Assembly (NCBI GenBank): GCA_018365995.1
Contig: JAGZIY010000016.1
Location: 1-64,000 of the forward strand
Direction: 5' to 3'
DNA length: 64,000 nucleotides
From: Butyricicoccus pullicaecorum
GTDB lineage: Bacteria > Bacillota > Clostridia > Oscillospirales > Butyricicoccaceae
Below, piece after piece: positions 42,482 through 51,801 of the stretch. The notes below the pieces were generated by a model. The model was not told the DNA's origin. It saw only the letters and a list, made by a program, of their open reading frames with translations, and did not search any database. A program made the position numbers and the translations under genes. How positions within the stretch are numbered: position 1 is the stretch's first letter; every line of letters starts with the position of its first letter.

Positions 42482-43645
42482 TCAGTGATGGAACAGACGT
42501 GCGCCTGTGAACGCCATCACGATATGATATTTATTGGCTGTCATGATGACATGGTCATCTCGAATCGAACCGCCCGGCTGGACGATATACTGCACGCCGG
42601 ATTTCCGTGCGCGCTCTACGTTGTCTCCAAATGGGAAGAACGCATCTGAACCAACCGTTACGCCGCTCTGGGTCTGAATCCATGCCTTCTTTTCTTCCAA
42701 GGTCAGCACCTCTGGCTTCACCTTGAAGGTATTCTGCCAATCCCGTAAAATATCCTCATATTCATCTGAAATATAAATATCAATGGCATTGTCACGGTCA
42801 GGGCGACGAATGCCCTCGACAAATTGCAGCCCCATTACCTTTGGGTGCTGGCGCAGGAACCAAGTATCTGCCTTTTGTCCAGCCAAACGGGTACAGTGGA
42901 TACGGCTCTGCTGACCTGCACCAACTCCGATGGTCTGCCCATTCTTCACGTAGCAGACCGAGTTGGACTGTGTATATTTGAGCGTAATGAGTGCGACAAT
43001 CATATCGCGTTTTGCCTGCTCAGACAACACTTTATTGTCTGTTACAATATTTTGAAGCATATCCTCTCGAATTGTGAGGTCATTATGTCCCTGCTCAAAG
43101 GTAACGCCAAAAATATCCCGACGCTCAATCGGCTTTGGGGTATAGTCAGGGTCAATGCTTACTACATTATAAGAGCCCTTGCGCTTGCTCTTCAGGATTT
43201 CCAGTGCCTCCTCGGTGTATCCCGGTGCAATAATACCATCAGACACCTCAGCCGCCAGCAGCCGCGCCACATCTGCATCACACACATCGGACAGCGCAAC
43301 CCAGTCCCCATACGAGCACAGACGGTCTGCGCCGCGCGCACGCGCATACGCACAGGCAATTGCAGACAGCTCACCCTCGACAAAGTAAATTGCCTTTTCG
43401 GTATCAGAAAGCGGATATCCGAGCGCTGCTCCTGCCGGAGAAACATGCTTAAAAGACGCTGCTGCCGGATAGCCGGTTGCCTCTTTCAGCTCACGCACCA
43501 GCTGCCATGCGTTGAAGGCATCTAGGAAATTGATATATCCAGGCCGTCCATTCAGCACAGAAATGGGCAGTTCTCCTTCTTCCATAAAGATGCGTGCCGG
43601 CTTCTGATTCGGGTTACAGCCATATTTCAGTTCCAATTCTTTCAT
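42482..43645 (-). CDS. AICAR formyltransferase (stand-alone PurH C-domain)
   Basis: This enzyme transfers the formyl group of 10-formyl-THF to AICAR, giving FAICAR. The 387-residue protein begins directly with LKYGCNPNQKPARI and includes SFKHVSPAGAALG with the catalytic Lys-His of the transformylase, then KYTQSNSVCYVKNGQTIGVGAGQQSR, and ends DAFFPFGDNVERA and HHIVMAFTG-like HIVMAFTGARLFHH. The usual N-terminal MGS-like IMP cyclohydrolase domain of bifunctional PurH is absent. The missing step is covered by the PurO-type protein encoded 14 nt upstream in the transcript. Confidence 0.93.
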   Translation of the reverse strand: MKELELKYGCNPNQKPARIFMEEGELPISVLNGRPGYINFLDAFNAWQLVRELKEATGYPAAASFKHVSPAGAALGYPLSDTEKAIYFVEGELSAIACAYARARGADRLCSYGDWVALSDVCDADVARLLAAEVSDGIIAPGYTEEALEILKSKRKGSYNVVSIDPDYTPKPIERRDIFGVTFEQGHNDLTIREDMLQNIVTDNKVLSEQAKRDMIVALITLKYTQSNSVCYVKNGQTIGVGAGQQSRIHCTRLAGQKADTWFLRQHPKVMGLQFVEGIRRPDRDNAIDIYISDEYEDILRDWQNTFKVKPEVLTLEEKKAWIQTQSGVTVGSDAFFPFGDNVERARKSGVQYIVQPGGSIRDDHVIMTANKYHIVMAFTGARLFHH

Positions 43646-43659
43646 GCTTACGCCCCCAA

Positions 43660-44403
43660 TTACTTTGTATGCTTGTTCTTGATGACCGTTTGGGTCTCCC
43701 CTGTTTTTGCGTCTACATAACGCACAAACAGAGAAATCTTATTCCACGGATTCATCGCGTCCCACAGATATTCTGCATACTTTTCAATCGGAATATCCTC
43801 TACATGTACACATTTTGGCTCGCCGCGGAAAAACGGAAGCGGGTCGCCGTCACACATATAAGTATGGATAAAATGGCCGCGCCCCTTGACCGGCTTGTCG
43901 TACTCAAAGAAATAACGCTTGCAGGCATCTGGATCGCTGTGAAAGTGCTTGAGAATTGACAGTGCATAAGAACCATCGGGATTGTGCACCGCAGAGATGC
44001 GTGAGGTAAAGTTCGGTGCGTCCGGCTCAAACCGGCGGGTACGCAGCGCATCAATATAGCTTTTTCCCTCTGCCAAAGCGTCCCGAATGGTATCGGTCTG
44101 GTCACCATTTGTAATAATGGTTCTGCCATCATAAACACGTACTGGGTGATAGATGATGAGAGAGGGGTCAGAGCACTTGGACGGGTCAAATGCTTCGGTG
44201 CGTATGCCGTCCTCGGTGGGAACAAACACACGATTGCGGCTGTTTTCGCTTCGTCCCATAATGAAATACACCATTACATAGGTATCTGCATTCGGGGTAC
44301 AGCCCAGCATCAGACCGCGGCCCGGATAGGCGTTCGCCTGAAGCTCGTCCGTAAAACGCAGCACATTGGCATTATCAGAAACAAACATGGTATTTTCAGC
44401 CAT
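43660..44403 (-). CDS. purO: IMP cyclohydrolase, PurO type
   Basis: This 247-residue protein closes the purine ring of FAICAR to IMP. It resembles the archaeal PurO family (Ntn-hydrolase-like fold) and not the PurH N-domain. Characteristic segments are YPGRGLMLGCTPNADTYVMVYFIMGRSENSRNR and FTSRISAVHNP. It sits directly upstream of the stand-alone AICAR formyltransferase, so the two replace bifunctional PurH. Start ATG 44403 follows AAAAGGAGA. The family call is firm; activity is inferred from family and context. Confidence 0.9.
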   Translation of the reverse strand: MAENTMFVSDNANVLRFTDELQANAYPGRGLMLGCTPNADTYVMVYFIMGRSENSRNRVFVPTEDGIRTEAFDPSKCSDPSLIIYHPVRVYDGRTIITNGDQTDTIRDALAEGKSYIDALRTRRFEPDAPNFTSRISAVHNPDGSYALSILKHFHSDPDACKRYFFEYDKPVKGRGHFIHTYMCDGDPLPFFRGEPKCVHVEDIPIEKYAEYLWDAMNPWNKISLFVRYVDAKTGETQTVIKNKHTK

Positions 44404-44424
44404 AACAAAACGGTCTCCTTTTGT

Positions 44425-45057
44425 TTATATTTCAGGTTGAATGGTCACACGGCCATCTGCAACAGACAGACGCCCCTCACAAAACAGTGCCACAGCACGC
44501 GGCAGAATGATATGCTCTGCCTCGGTCATCACACGTTTTTGCAGACTCTGTGCGGTATCCTCCGGCGCAACCTCAACTGCTTTTTGCAGAATGATAGCGC
44601 CGCCATCTACCACCTCAGAAACAAAATGTACGGTTGCCCCTGTCACCTTGACGCCCTTTTGCAGCGCTGCCTCATGGACGCGCAGCCCATAAAAGCCTTC
44701 CCCGCAAAAAGACGGAATCAGCGAGGGGTGCACATTGATGATTTTGTTTTCCCATCTTCGGCAGAAGGAATCCGGCAGCACGGTCATAAAGCCAGCCAAT
44801 ACAACCAGCCCGATGCCGCGGGATTCCAGCAGGGTATGGAGCGCCTGTCCATACGCCTCACTGTCCGCAAAATCTCGCCGCCGCAGAACGGCAGATGCAA
44901 TGCCGGAACGCTCTGCACGGGTCAGCGCATACGCCTCCGCATTGGAAGAAATCACAAAATCTAATTTCCCATTTGCAAGCGCATGATGCTCTGCGCAATC
45001 AATCAGTGCCTGCAAATTGGTTCCGCCGCCCGAAACCAAAACTGCAATTTTAATCAT
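44425..45057 (-). CDS. purN: Phosphoribosylglycinamide formyltransferase (folate-dependent)
   Basis: PurN formylates GAR using 10-formyl-THF. The 210-residue protein has IAVLVSGGGTNLQALID for phosphate binding, NVHPSLIPSFCGEGFYG (catalytic Asn-His), and KVTGATVHFVSEVVDGGAIILQ with the active-site His and Asp. Start ATG 45057 is 11 nt past the purM stop; an upstream in-frame start lies within purM and lacks a site. Confidence 0.97.
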   Translation of the reverse strand: MIKIAVLVSGGGTNLQALIDCAEHHALANGKLDFVISSNAEAYALTRAERSGIASAVLRRRDFADSEAYGQALHTLLESRGIGLVVLAGFMTVLPDSFCRRWENKIINVHPSLIPSFCGEGFYGLRVHEAALQKGVKVTGATVHFVSEVVDGGAIILQKAVEVAPEDTAQSLQKRVMTEAEHIILPRAVALFCEGRLSVADGRVTIQPEI

Positions 45058-45068
45058 CAGCTTGTCCC

Positions 45069-46109
45069 TCAGCGCAGGATAACGCCCTTGTCGCCTGCAC
45101 AGCACGCACCGATGATATAACCGGTTTCACCAGCCGCCCGAATGGAAGCGAGTGCCTTGTCTGCGTCCTCCTTGGCAACTGCCATGACCATGCCCAGACC
45201 CATATTGAAGGTGTTATACATATCACGTTCCGGAATCTCACCCGCATGCTGAATCACACGGAAAATCGGGAGTACCGGTGCTGCTGCCTGTTCAATGGAA
45301 GCACACAGATTGTCCGGCAGCATACGCGGGATATTTTCATAGAAGCCGCCGCCTGTGATATGGCTGATGCCCTTCACATTCACACCATCTGCAAGCAGAC
45401 GCTCCACGGTTTTTACATAGATTTTTGTTGGCACAAGCAATGCCTCACCAATGGTCATGCCCAGCTCATCACTGTATCTGCGGACGGACTTTTCGTTGAT
45501 GCCCAAAGTCTTGCGCACCAGAGAATATCCGTTGGAATGTACGCCGGACGACGCAATGCCAATGAGCACATCACCCGCCTGCATGCGGCTGCTGTCGATC
45601 ATCTTCGGCTTATCTACCATACCGACCGAGAATCCAGCCACATCATATTCCTCTTCCGGATAGAAGCCCGGCATTTCGGCAGTCTCTCCGCCAATGAGCG
45701 CACAGCCGGCCTGACGGCAGCCCTCTGCGATGCCAATGACAATATTGGCAACACGCTCCGGCACATTCTTACCCACCGCGATATAGTCCAAGAAAAACAG
45801 CGGCTTTGCACCACAGCAAACAATATCATTGACACACATCGCAACGCAGTCAATGCCGATGGTATCATGCTGATCCATCAGGAATGCCAGCTTCAGCTTT
45901 GTGCCAACGCCATCGGTACCCGAAACCAGAATCGGCTCCTGCATACCCTGCATATCCGGAGCAAACAGACCACCGAACCCACCAAGCGTACCAATCACGC
46001 CCTTGGTAAAGGTGCTCTCCACGTGCGGTTTCATCAGCTTGACTGCCTCATATCCGGCAACGACGTCAACGCCCGCCGCCTTATAGCTTTCCGAACGACT
46101 CTCGAACAT
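45069..46109 (-). CDS. purM: Phosphoribosylformylglycinamidine cyclo-ligase (AIR synthetase)
   Basis: PurM closes the imidazole ring to give AIR. The 346-residue protein begins YKAAGVDVVAGYEAVKLMKPHVEST and shows GVGTKLKLAF (ATP-binding glycines), DCVAMCVNDIVCCGAKPLFFLDY, GGETAEMPGFY and ITGGGFYENIPRMLP. Start ATG 46109 follows AAGGGAG, 67 nt after the purF stop; earlier ATGs overlap purF without a site. Confidence 0.97.
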   Translation of the reverse strand: MFESRSESYKAAGVDVVAGYEAVKLMKPHVESTFTKGVIGTLGGFGGLFAPDMQGMQEPILVSGTDGVGTKLKLAFLMDQHDTIGIDCVAMCVNDIVCCGAKPLFFLDYIAVGKNVPERVANIVIGIAEGCRQAGCALIGGETAEMPGFYPEEEYDVAGFSVGMVDKPKMIDSSRMQAGDVLIGIASSGVHSNGYSLVRKTLGINEKSVRRYSDELGMTIGEALLVPTKIYVKTVERLLADGVNVKGISHITGGGFYENIPRMLPDNLCASIEQAAAPVLPIFRVIQHAGEIPERDMYNTFNMGLGMVMAVAKEDADKALASIRAAGETGYIIGACCAGDKGVILR

Positions 46110-46176
46110 AAATGAATCTCCCTTCAAAATTATGGACAGGAGGCGGTATATACCACCACATAACAGACTCTCCGTT

Positions 46177-47640
46177 TTACTCAGAGAGCTCCATTTCAAA
46201 CATGTTTTTCTCTACGCTTTCCGGAACCGGCATGGGATATACGCCAGTAAAGCAGGCATCACAGAAGGTGCAGCGTGCCCCCACCGCAATCTTGTTGGCA
46301 GCCTCTACCGAGAGGAAGCCCAGAGAATCGACACCGATGATTTCACGCATCTCCTCTACGGTATGATTATGCGCCAGCAGCTGCTCGCTGTCCGGAATAT
46401 CCGTACCAAAGAAGCAGGGATAGCGGAACGGCGGTGCCGAAATACGCATATGCACTTCCTTTGCACCTGCGTCTCGAATCAGCTTTACCAGACGACCGAC
46501 TGTTGTACCGCGCACAATGGAGTCATCGACCATGACCACGCGCTTGCCCTCCACGGCACGGCGCAGGGCATTGAGTTTCAAGCGCACAGAACGCTCTCGC
46601 TTGTCCTGTCCCGGCTGAATAAAGGTACGTCCAATATAGCGATTTTTAATCAGACCGACACCATACGGAATTCCCGAATACTTTGCATAGCCGATTGCTG
46701 CCGGAATTCCTGAATCCGGTACACCAATGACAACATCTGCTTCTACCGGGTGCTCCTCACACAGATAGCGTCCGGCTTCCTGCCGTGCCTCCTCGACCGA
46801 AGCACCATCAATAATAGAATCTGGACGTGCAAAATAGATATATTCAAATACACAAGCTGCCGTTTTTTCCTGAATACCGCAGTGCATAGAGCGCACTTCG
46901 CCGTCCTCTACAACAACGACCTCTCCCGGCTCAATGTCTCGAACAAACTCAGCCCCCAGCGCATCAAGTGCACAGGATTCTGACGCAAACATGATTGCCC
47001 CATCATCGCGTCTGCCCATACACAGCGGACGCATGCCGCGCGGGTCACGTGCTGCAATCAGCTTGCGGGGCGACATGACCACAATGGAATATGCACCAAT
47101 AATCTCCTTCATCGCTTCCACAACAGCAGCTTCGATGGAAGGGGTAATGAGGCGCTTGCGTACAATGGTGTACACTAGTGCTTCCGTATCGGAGGTGGAG
47201 CGGAAAATACCGCCTCCCATCTCCATTTTCCGGCGCAGCTCAGAGGCGTTGACCAGATTTCCGTTATGTGCAACCGCAAGATTGCCCTTTACATGGGTGA
47301 TGGCAAGCGGCTGTGCATTTTCACGCGATGGCTGTCCGGTAGTCGAGTAGCGTACATGCCCGATTGCCATATTGCCCGACATGCTTTCCAGTGTTTTTTC
47401 ATCAAACACATCGTTTACCAGCCCAACGTCCTTATGGCAGCGAATGACTCCCTTATTGCATACTGCAATCCCGCAGGCTTCCTGTCCGCGGTGCTGCAAG
47501 GCAAAGAGTGCGGTATAGGCTTCATGAGCCGGACTGATTGGTGTCCCTTCAGGGATATAAATACCAAAGACACCACATTCTTCATGAACCGCATCTCCAT
47601 CAAACGGGGTATGCGGCAGCTTTTTCATCTTATACTTCAT
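46177..47640 (-). CDS. purF: Amidophosphoribosyltransferase (glutamine PRPP amidotransferase)
   Basis: PurF commits PRPP to purine synthesis. In the 487-residue protein a short propeptide precedes the catalytic Cys in HEECGVFGIY, as in the Bacillus type. The glutaminase half has GHVRYSTTGQ and AHNGNLVNA. The phosphoribosyltransferase half has VVMVDDSIVRGTT. Cysteines in FCDACFTGVYPMP and elsewhere fit the [4Fe-4S]-containing class that is matured by propeptide cleavage and is oxygen-sensitive. Third gene of the pur operon. Confidence 0.97.
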   Translation of the reverse strand: MKYKMKKLPHTPFDGDAVHEECGVFGIYIPEGTPISPAHEAYTALFALQHRGQEACGIAVCNKGVIRCHKDVGLVNDVFDEKTLESMSGNMAIGHVRYSTTGQPSRENAQPLAITHVKGNLAVAHNGNLVNASELRRKMEMGGGIFRSTSDTEALVYTIVRKRLITPSIEAAVVEAMKEIIGAYSIVVMSPRKLIAARDPRGMRPLCMGRRDDGAIMFASESCALDALGAEFVRDIEPGEVVVVEDGEVRSMHCGIQEKTAACVFEYIYFARPDSIIDGASVEEARQEAGRYLCEEHPVEADVVIGVPDSGIPAAIGYAKYSGIPYGVGLIKNRYIGRTFIQPGQDKRERSVRLKLNALRRAVEGKRVVMVDDSIVRGTTVGRLVKLIRDAGAKEVHMRISAPPFRYPCFFGTDIPDSEQLLAHNHTVEEMREIIGVDSLGFLSVEAANKIAVGARCTFCDACFTGVYPMPVPESVEKNMFEMELSE

Positions 47641-47753
47641 GCTGTTTGGAACCTTTCAAACAAAGTTTCGTATTGGAAAGAAAAGGGAGCGTTCCAGCGG
47701 CTGCCTGCCGCCGAAACGCGTCCGGTTTGTATGCGTGTTACAGAAAGCTGAAA

Positions 47754-48464
47754 TTACTTGCTCATAACACGGCGCATGATTTCCTCGTATGCTTCTTCCA
47801 CACCGCCTAAATCACGGCGGAAGCGGTCCTTATCGAGCTTTTCTCCGGTGGTCTTGTCCCACAGGCGGCAGGTATCTGGAGAAATCTCATCTGCCAGAAT
47901 GATTTTGCCATCAGGGGTCTTGCCGAATTCCAGCTTAAAGTCAACCAGCGTCACATTGAGGTGATCAAAGTACTCCTGCATGACAGCATTGACCTTGAAT
48001 GCCATCGCCTTAATCTGGTCAATTTCCTCCTGTGTTGCAAGATTCAGCGCCAGTGCATGATAATCATTGATGAGCGGGTCGCCGAGGTCATCATTTTTAT
48101 AAGAAAACTCAATCGTTGGTGCTGCAAAGACAATGCCCTCGTCCACACCATAACGCTTTGCAAAGGAGCCTGCGGAAATATTGCGGATAATCACCTCAAG
48201 CGGCACGATGGTAACCTTCTTCACCACGGTCTCACGCTCAGAGAGCTGTTCTACAAAGTGGGTTGGCACACCCTGCTGTTCGAGCAGCTGGAACATGTGA
48301 TTGGACATTACATTATTGATTGCTCCCTTGCCGGCAATCTGACCCTTTTTCTGTCCATTGAATGCCGTTGCATCGTCCTTATAATCTACAATATACAGGT
48401 TCGGGTCCTCTGTTGCAAATACCTTTTTTGCTTTTCCTTCGTAAAGCTGTTCTTTCTTCTGCAT
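47754..48464 (-). CDS. purC: SAICAR synthetase
   Basis: PurC ligates aspartate to CAIR. The 236-residue protein has the N-terminal LYEGKAKKVF nucleotide loop, YKDDATAFNGQKKG, VEVI-like PLEVIIRNISAGS and LADEISPDTCRLWD (metal-binding Asp/Glu), ending VEEAYEEIMRRV. ATG 48464 is set by AAAAGGAGA. It lies between purE and purF on the minus strand. Confidence 0.97.
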   Translation of the reverse strand: MQKKEQLYEGKAKKVFATEDPNLYIVDYKDDATAFNGQKKGQIAGKGAINNVMSNHMFQLLEQQGVPTHFVEQLSERETVVKKVTIVPLEVIIRNISAGSFAKRYGVDEGIVFAAPTIEFSYKNDDLGDPLINDYHALALNLATQEEIDQIKAMAFKVNAVMQEYFDHLNVTLVDFKLEFGKTPDGKIILADEISPDTCRLWDKTTGEKLDKDRFRRDLGGVEEAYEEIMRRVMSK

Positions 48465-48532
48465 GGTTTTGGCTTCTCCTTTTATGATTTGATGCAAACA
48501 AACGGGCTGCACATCTCGTGCAGACATTCTTC

Positions 48533-49033
48533 TTATTCTTTGGACGCAAATTGACTGCGCACCTTTTCATCTTTTGCGCAAACCTCGGCGGCCATATCTG
48601 CCTTAAAGTTTGTCAGGCGCTCCGACAGAACAGCGTCCTCAACAGCGAGCATCTGTACGGCGAGGATTGCGGCGTTGTCTGCCCCGTCCACTGCAACACA
48701 GGCAACCGGAATTCCCTTTGGCATTTGTACCATAGAGAGCAGGCTGTCCAATCCGCCCATCATAGAGGTCTTGATGGGAACTCCGATGACAGGAAGTGTG
48801 GTATAGGCTGCAATGACACCACCCAAGTGAGCCGCCTTGCCTGCCGCTGCAATGATGACACCAAAGCCGTCTTCGCGTGCATTCTTTGCAAGCTGCTCCG
48901 CAGCGGCCGGCGTTCTGTGCGCTGAGACAACACGCACCTCGTATGGAACACCAAATGATTTAAGACGCGTCACAGCAGCTTCCATAACGGATAAATCACT
49001 GTCTGACCCCATTACAATACAAACCTTTTTCAT
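48533..49033 (-). CDS. purE: N5-carboxyaminoimidazole ribonucleotide mutase
   Basis: This 166-residue PurE has the P-loop-like start CIVMGSDSDLSVM, the HR active-site pair in RVVSAHRTPAAA, and GVIIAAAGKAAHLGGVIAAYTTLPVIGVP. No purK follows, so it may be class II PurE that uses CO2 directly, or purK is elsewhere. It is the first structural gene of the pur operon, with a leader of about 265 nt. Start ATG 49033 follows AGGAGGA. Confidence 0.96.
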   Translation of the reverse strand: MKKVCIVMGSDSDLSVMEAAVTRLKSFGVPYEVRVVSAHRTPAAAEQLAKNAREDGFGVIIAAAGKAAHLGGVIAAYTTLPVIGVPIKTSMMGGLDSLLSMVQMPKGIPVACVAVDGADNAAILAVQMLAVEDAVLSERLTNFKADMAAEVCAKDEKVRSQFASKE

Positions 49034-49079
49034 GTATTTCCTCCTGAGTTCCAAAAAAAATTTTTTGGTATGAAAAATA

Positions 49080-49114
49080 AAATGCAGACGCGGCACATTG
49101 CTACATCTGCATTT
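49080..49114 (-). terminator. Terminator-like hairpin in the pur operon leader
   Basis: On the minus strand AAATGCAGA pairs with TCTGCATTT and is followed by TTATTTTT. It lies between the operon promoter and purE, and 4 nt after the stop of a 38-codon ORF, so it is more likely an attenuator than the end of an operon. I see no purine or PRPP riboswitch consensus in the leader. Confidence 0.6.
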
Positions 49115-49118
49115 ATCC

Positions 49119-49235
49119 TCAAAAATATGCAACTCCACCATAAATGCTTGCAAAAGAGCCCAAAAACACCGTACTTTCGGGCATAAAGGTGCGATTGGAG
49201 AAACGATTCAAAATGGTCAATGAAATCTGTCTCAT
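49119..49235 (-). CDS. Candidate 38-residue leader peptide upstream of purE
   Basis: An ATG at 49235, with AAAGGGG about 10 nt upstream, opens 38 codons starting MRQISLTILNRFSNRTF and ending in GGVAYF and TGA. The stop codon sits 4 nt before the terminator hairpin. Ribosomes translating this ORF would affect RNA folding there. It has no run of a particular codon that would suggest classic amino-acid attenuation. Alternatively it is a small independent protein. Coding status is uncertain. Confidence 0.45.
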   Translation of the reverse strand: MRQISLTILNRFSNRTFMPESTVFLGSFASIYGGVAYF

Positions 49236-49304
49236 CTGGCAATGCCCCTTTCTTTCGCAATGTGGACGATACTGAAATTTGTCCATTCCTTTTTGTATAT
49301 CTTT

Positions 49305-49333
49305 ATTTTACACACCCTTTTCCTTCTTTGCAA
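49305..49333 (-). promoter_or_regulatory. Promoter of the pur operon
   Basis: On the minus strand TTGCAA (49333-49328), a 17-bp spacer and TAAAAT (49310-49305) are present. Transcription should begin near 49298, giving a leader of about 265 nt before purE. Confidence 0.65.
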
Positions 49334-49400
49334 GAGAGGCTGTAAAAAATCGTATACATTCACAAAAACCAATTTTTTTCTATGGTTGCCTTGGTGCTTA

Positions 49401-51647
49401 TCACCGCAAAGCCTCCTGCTCCGCCTGATGAATGAGCGCTGCCGCTCCGCGGCTGTTTTCCAGCTCCCGCTCGCGCAGCAAATTCGCTGTTGCATTGACT
49501 TCTTCGTCCAGCTTTCCCGACACACATTCATCAATCAGCGGACGCAGCTTTTGGGCGGTCACCTCTGCCAGCTGAATACAGGTGTGTGAACCAATATACT
49601 TGAGGAATCCATCTACCTTGATATCATAGCTCATACCAATCACAGGCACACCATGGCAGGCAGAAAACATCAGGGAATGCAGTCGAATTCCAATCACCGT
49701 TTTCATACGTGCCAGCAGTCCAATCGTTTCTTCAATGGGCAGTCGGCAGTCTACCATATAATAGGGACAGTTCAGCTTATCTGCAATCATACGAGCCGGC
49801 GCAACGTCGCTCGGAAACTCAATTGGTACAAACACAGGGGTCAGCCCATGTGTTTGATACGCATATTCTGCGGCGCGGGCAATTTCATCGGAAACAGCCT
49901 CCAGCCCTTTCCAGTTACGCAGGCTAAAGCCCAGATAGCGCCCATCAACAGGAATTCCAAGCGTCTCCATCACCTGATCCATCTGTGCCTCTCCAGCCGG
50001 GTGCAGAATCATCGTCGGGTCGGCTGCCAGCCGAATTTCCGGTTCTACAATGCCCATGCGCGTCAACTCCCCATGAGACAGATCATCACGCAGCGTAATG
50101 AGGTCTACCGCACGGTTAATCGTGCGGGCAGTATAATTGCGGTTCATTGGACGGCGAATGGGTCCAATGCCGCAACCGTACATCATAACCTTACAGCCAA
50201 GACGTTTTGCAATATCCAGCGTCACCAGATAATACATCAGAGAACGTGTCGAGGTGACGTCCTGCATCAGGCTGCCGCCGCCATTGATATAGAGCGCTGC
50301 CCGCCGAAACTTTTGCATAATGGCAGGCAAGTTGAAGGTATACACTGCACCGGTGCGATAGAGCAGCTTTGTTTCCTTGGGACGGCGCGACATGACTGTA
50401 ATTGGTCTATCCGAATCGAAGGCACGCATTTCCTGCACAATTCCGCTTAAAATAGCATCATCTCCGGCATTGCCGCGCCCATAAGCACCGCAAATCACAA
50501 TGCCGTCCCGTTTATTCTTGGGCTTGTGGTAGAGCCGCAGCAGCTTTTCATAATTTGCCTCCTGCGTGCGGCACATGGTATCTAGGGAATATTCCCGTGT
50601 TGCCTTTTCATACAGTCTGTCTGCAAACAAGCGGCGGCGTTCCGGGTCACTGCCCAGCTTGATGAGATGCTGTGTAAGCGTTTCATGGTCACGCGGCTCA
50701 AAGATGTAGCCATTTTCTCCGGTATCAATCAGCTCATTCATGCCGCCCACATCAGAACAAATGGTGGCGCAGTGCTCCAGCACGCCCTCTAAAATAGAAT
50801 ATGGGAACGTCTCTGAAACCGAGGTTAACAAGTTGATATCCATTGCTGCAAAAAAGCGATTGACTGGAGAAACCCACCCGCAAAAAGTAACGCGGTCAGA
50901 CACACCCAATTCAGCTGCAAGGTCTCGCAGCATTTTTTCGTCCTCTCCGTCTCCTGCAATCAAGAGACGAAGCTGCGGAACCGCACGAACGGCACCTGCA
51001 AAGCCGCGCACGCAGGTTGCAATATCCTTGACCGCCGTCAAACGGGCTGCAATGCCGCAGAGCACATCGTCCGGCGCCACCTCAATCCCCCATTGCTCAC
51101 GGCAATAGGCAGCACGGTCTAAGCCCTCCAGCGGGCTTCCAAAATCCATGCCATTATAAATGGTAAAGATTTTTTCCGGATGGAAACCGCGGGAAATGAG
51201 GGTACGCGCCATACGGTCTGCAACCGCCTGATGGAAGTCCAAAAAGCGCAGCGCAATGGTGTTGGCAAACCCATTCGTCCACTGCTTGAGCGGATTGCCC
51301 AAATAATCATATCGGTAATCGGAATGTACCGTAGTCAAAACCGGAATATGGAAGTTTCTTCCCCGCAGCAGAGCACCGACCAGATTCGCCTTGCCGCCAT
51401 GGCAGTGAATCACATCGGGCTGAAACTCTGCAATGATTTTACGCACCTCATTGCGGCAGTATATCGGATTGAAGCTCGGAATGACACGCACATGGATTCC
51501 GTTTTTCTCCGCTTCTCTCGGAAACGGACCATCTCGAAAGGAAATCAGCATGACCTCATTTCGCTCCCGCAGCGCCTGAATCAGCGTCATAATATGCGTC
51601 TTGGCGCCGCCAACATCACCGCCGCCCATCATTTGTAGGATTCTCAT
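49401..51647 (-). CDS. Fusion of GT4 glycosyltransferase and CsaB-type polysaccharide pyruvyl transferase
   Basis: This 748-residue protein has two complete domains. Residues 1-375 form a GT-B glycosyltransferase of family 4: MRILQMMGGGDVGGAKTHI, DVIHCHGGKANLVGAL, and the donor-site pattern ETFPYSILEGVLEHCATICSDVGGMNELI. Residues 381-700 form a CsaB-like pyruvyl transferase: ICGAYGRGNAGDDAILSGI, LYINGGGSLMQDVTSTRS, GIRLHSLMFSACHGVPVIGMSYDIKVDG. In Bacillus CsaB adds ketal-pyruvate to the wall polymer that anchors SLH proteins. The gene is divergent from a flippase. ATG 51647 follows GGAGG; the in-frame region upstream lacks a site. Confidence 0.92.
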   Translation of the reverse strand: MRILQMMGGGDVGGAKTHIMTLIQALRERNEVMLISFRDGPFPREAEKNGIHVRVIPSFNPIYCRNEVRKIIAEFQPDVIHCHGGKANLVGALLRGRNFHIPVLTTVHSDYRYDYLGNPLKQWTNGFANTIALRFLDFHQAVADRMARTLISRGFHPEKIFTIYNGMDFGSPLEGLDRAAYCREQWGIEVAPDDVLCGIAARLTAVKDIATCVRGFAGAVRAVPQLRLLIAGDGEDEKMLRDLAAELGVSDRVTFCGWVSPVNRFFAAMDINLLTSVSETFPYSILEGVLEHCATICSDVGGMNELIDTGENGYIFEPRDHETLTQHLIKLGSDPERRRLFADRLYEKATREYSLDTMCRTQEANYEKLLRLYHKPKNKRDGIVICGAYGRGNAGDDAILSGIVQEMRAFDSDRPITVMSRRPKETKLLYRTGAVYTFNLPAIMQKFRRAALYINGGGSLMQDVTSTRSLMYYLVTLDIAKRLGCKVMMYGCGIGPIRRPMNRNYTARTINRAVDLITLRDDLSHGELTRMGIVEPEIRLAADPTMILHPAGEAQMDQVMETLGIPVDGRYLGFSLRNWKGLEAVSDEIARAAEYAYQTHGLTPVFVPIEFPSDVAPARMIADKLNCPYYMVDCRLPIEETIGLLARMKTVIGIRLHSLMFSACHGVPVIGMSYDIKVDGFLKYIGSHTCIQLAEVTAQKLRPLIDECVSGKLDEEVNATANLLRERELENSRGAAALIHQAEQEALR

Positions 51648-51801
51648 GCAATGCCTCCATGGTATAATTTCTATCCATACACTATTATACACAAATCCTG
51701 TCTGATTGCAATTTATCTTCAGAGATGTTATACTGAAAAATAACAAAATCCACCCCCTGACACAGCTTGACCGGGGGAAATCCATCGGAAGGAACCTTCT
51801 C

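Noticed and set aside
49030..49260. A 76-codon minus-strand frame in the pur leader
   Set aside because: It runs through the terminator hairpin and overlaps the purE ribosome site. The shorter 38-codon frame has the better start site.
49034..49298. Purine or PRPP riboswitch in the pur leader
   Set aside because: I found none of the conserved aptamer segments. Only a small ORF and a terminator-like stem are supported.
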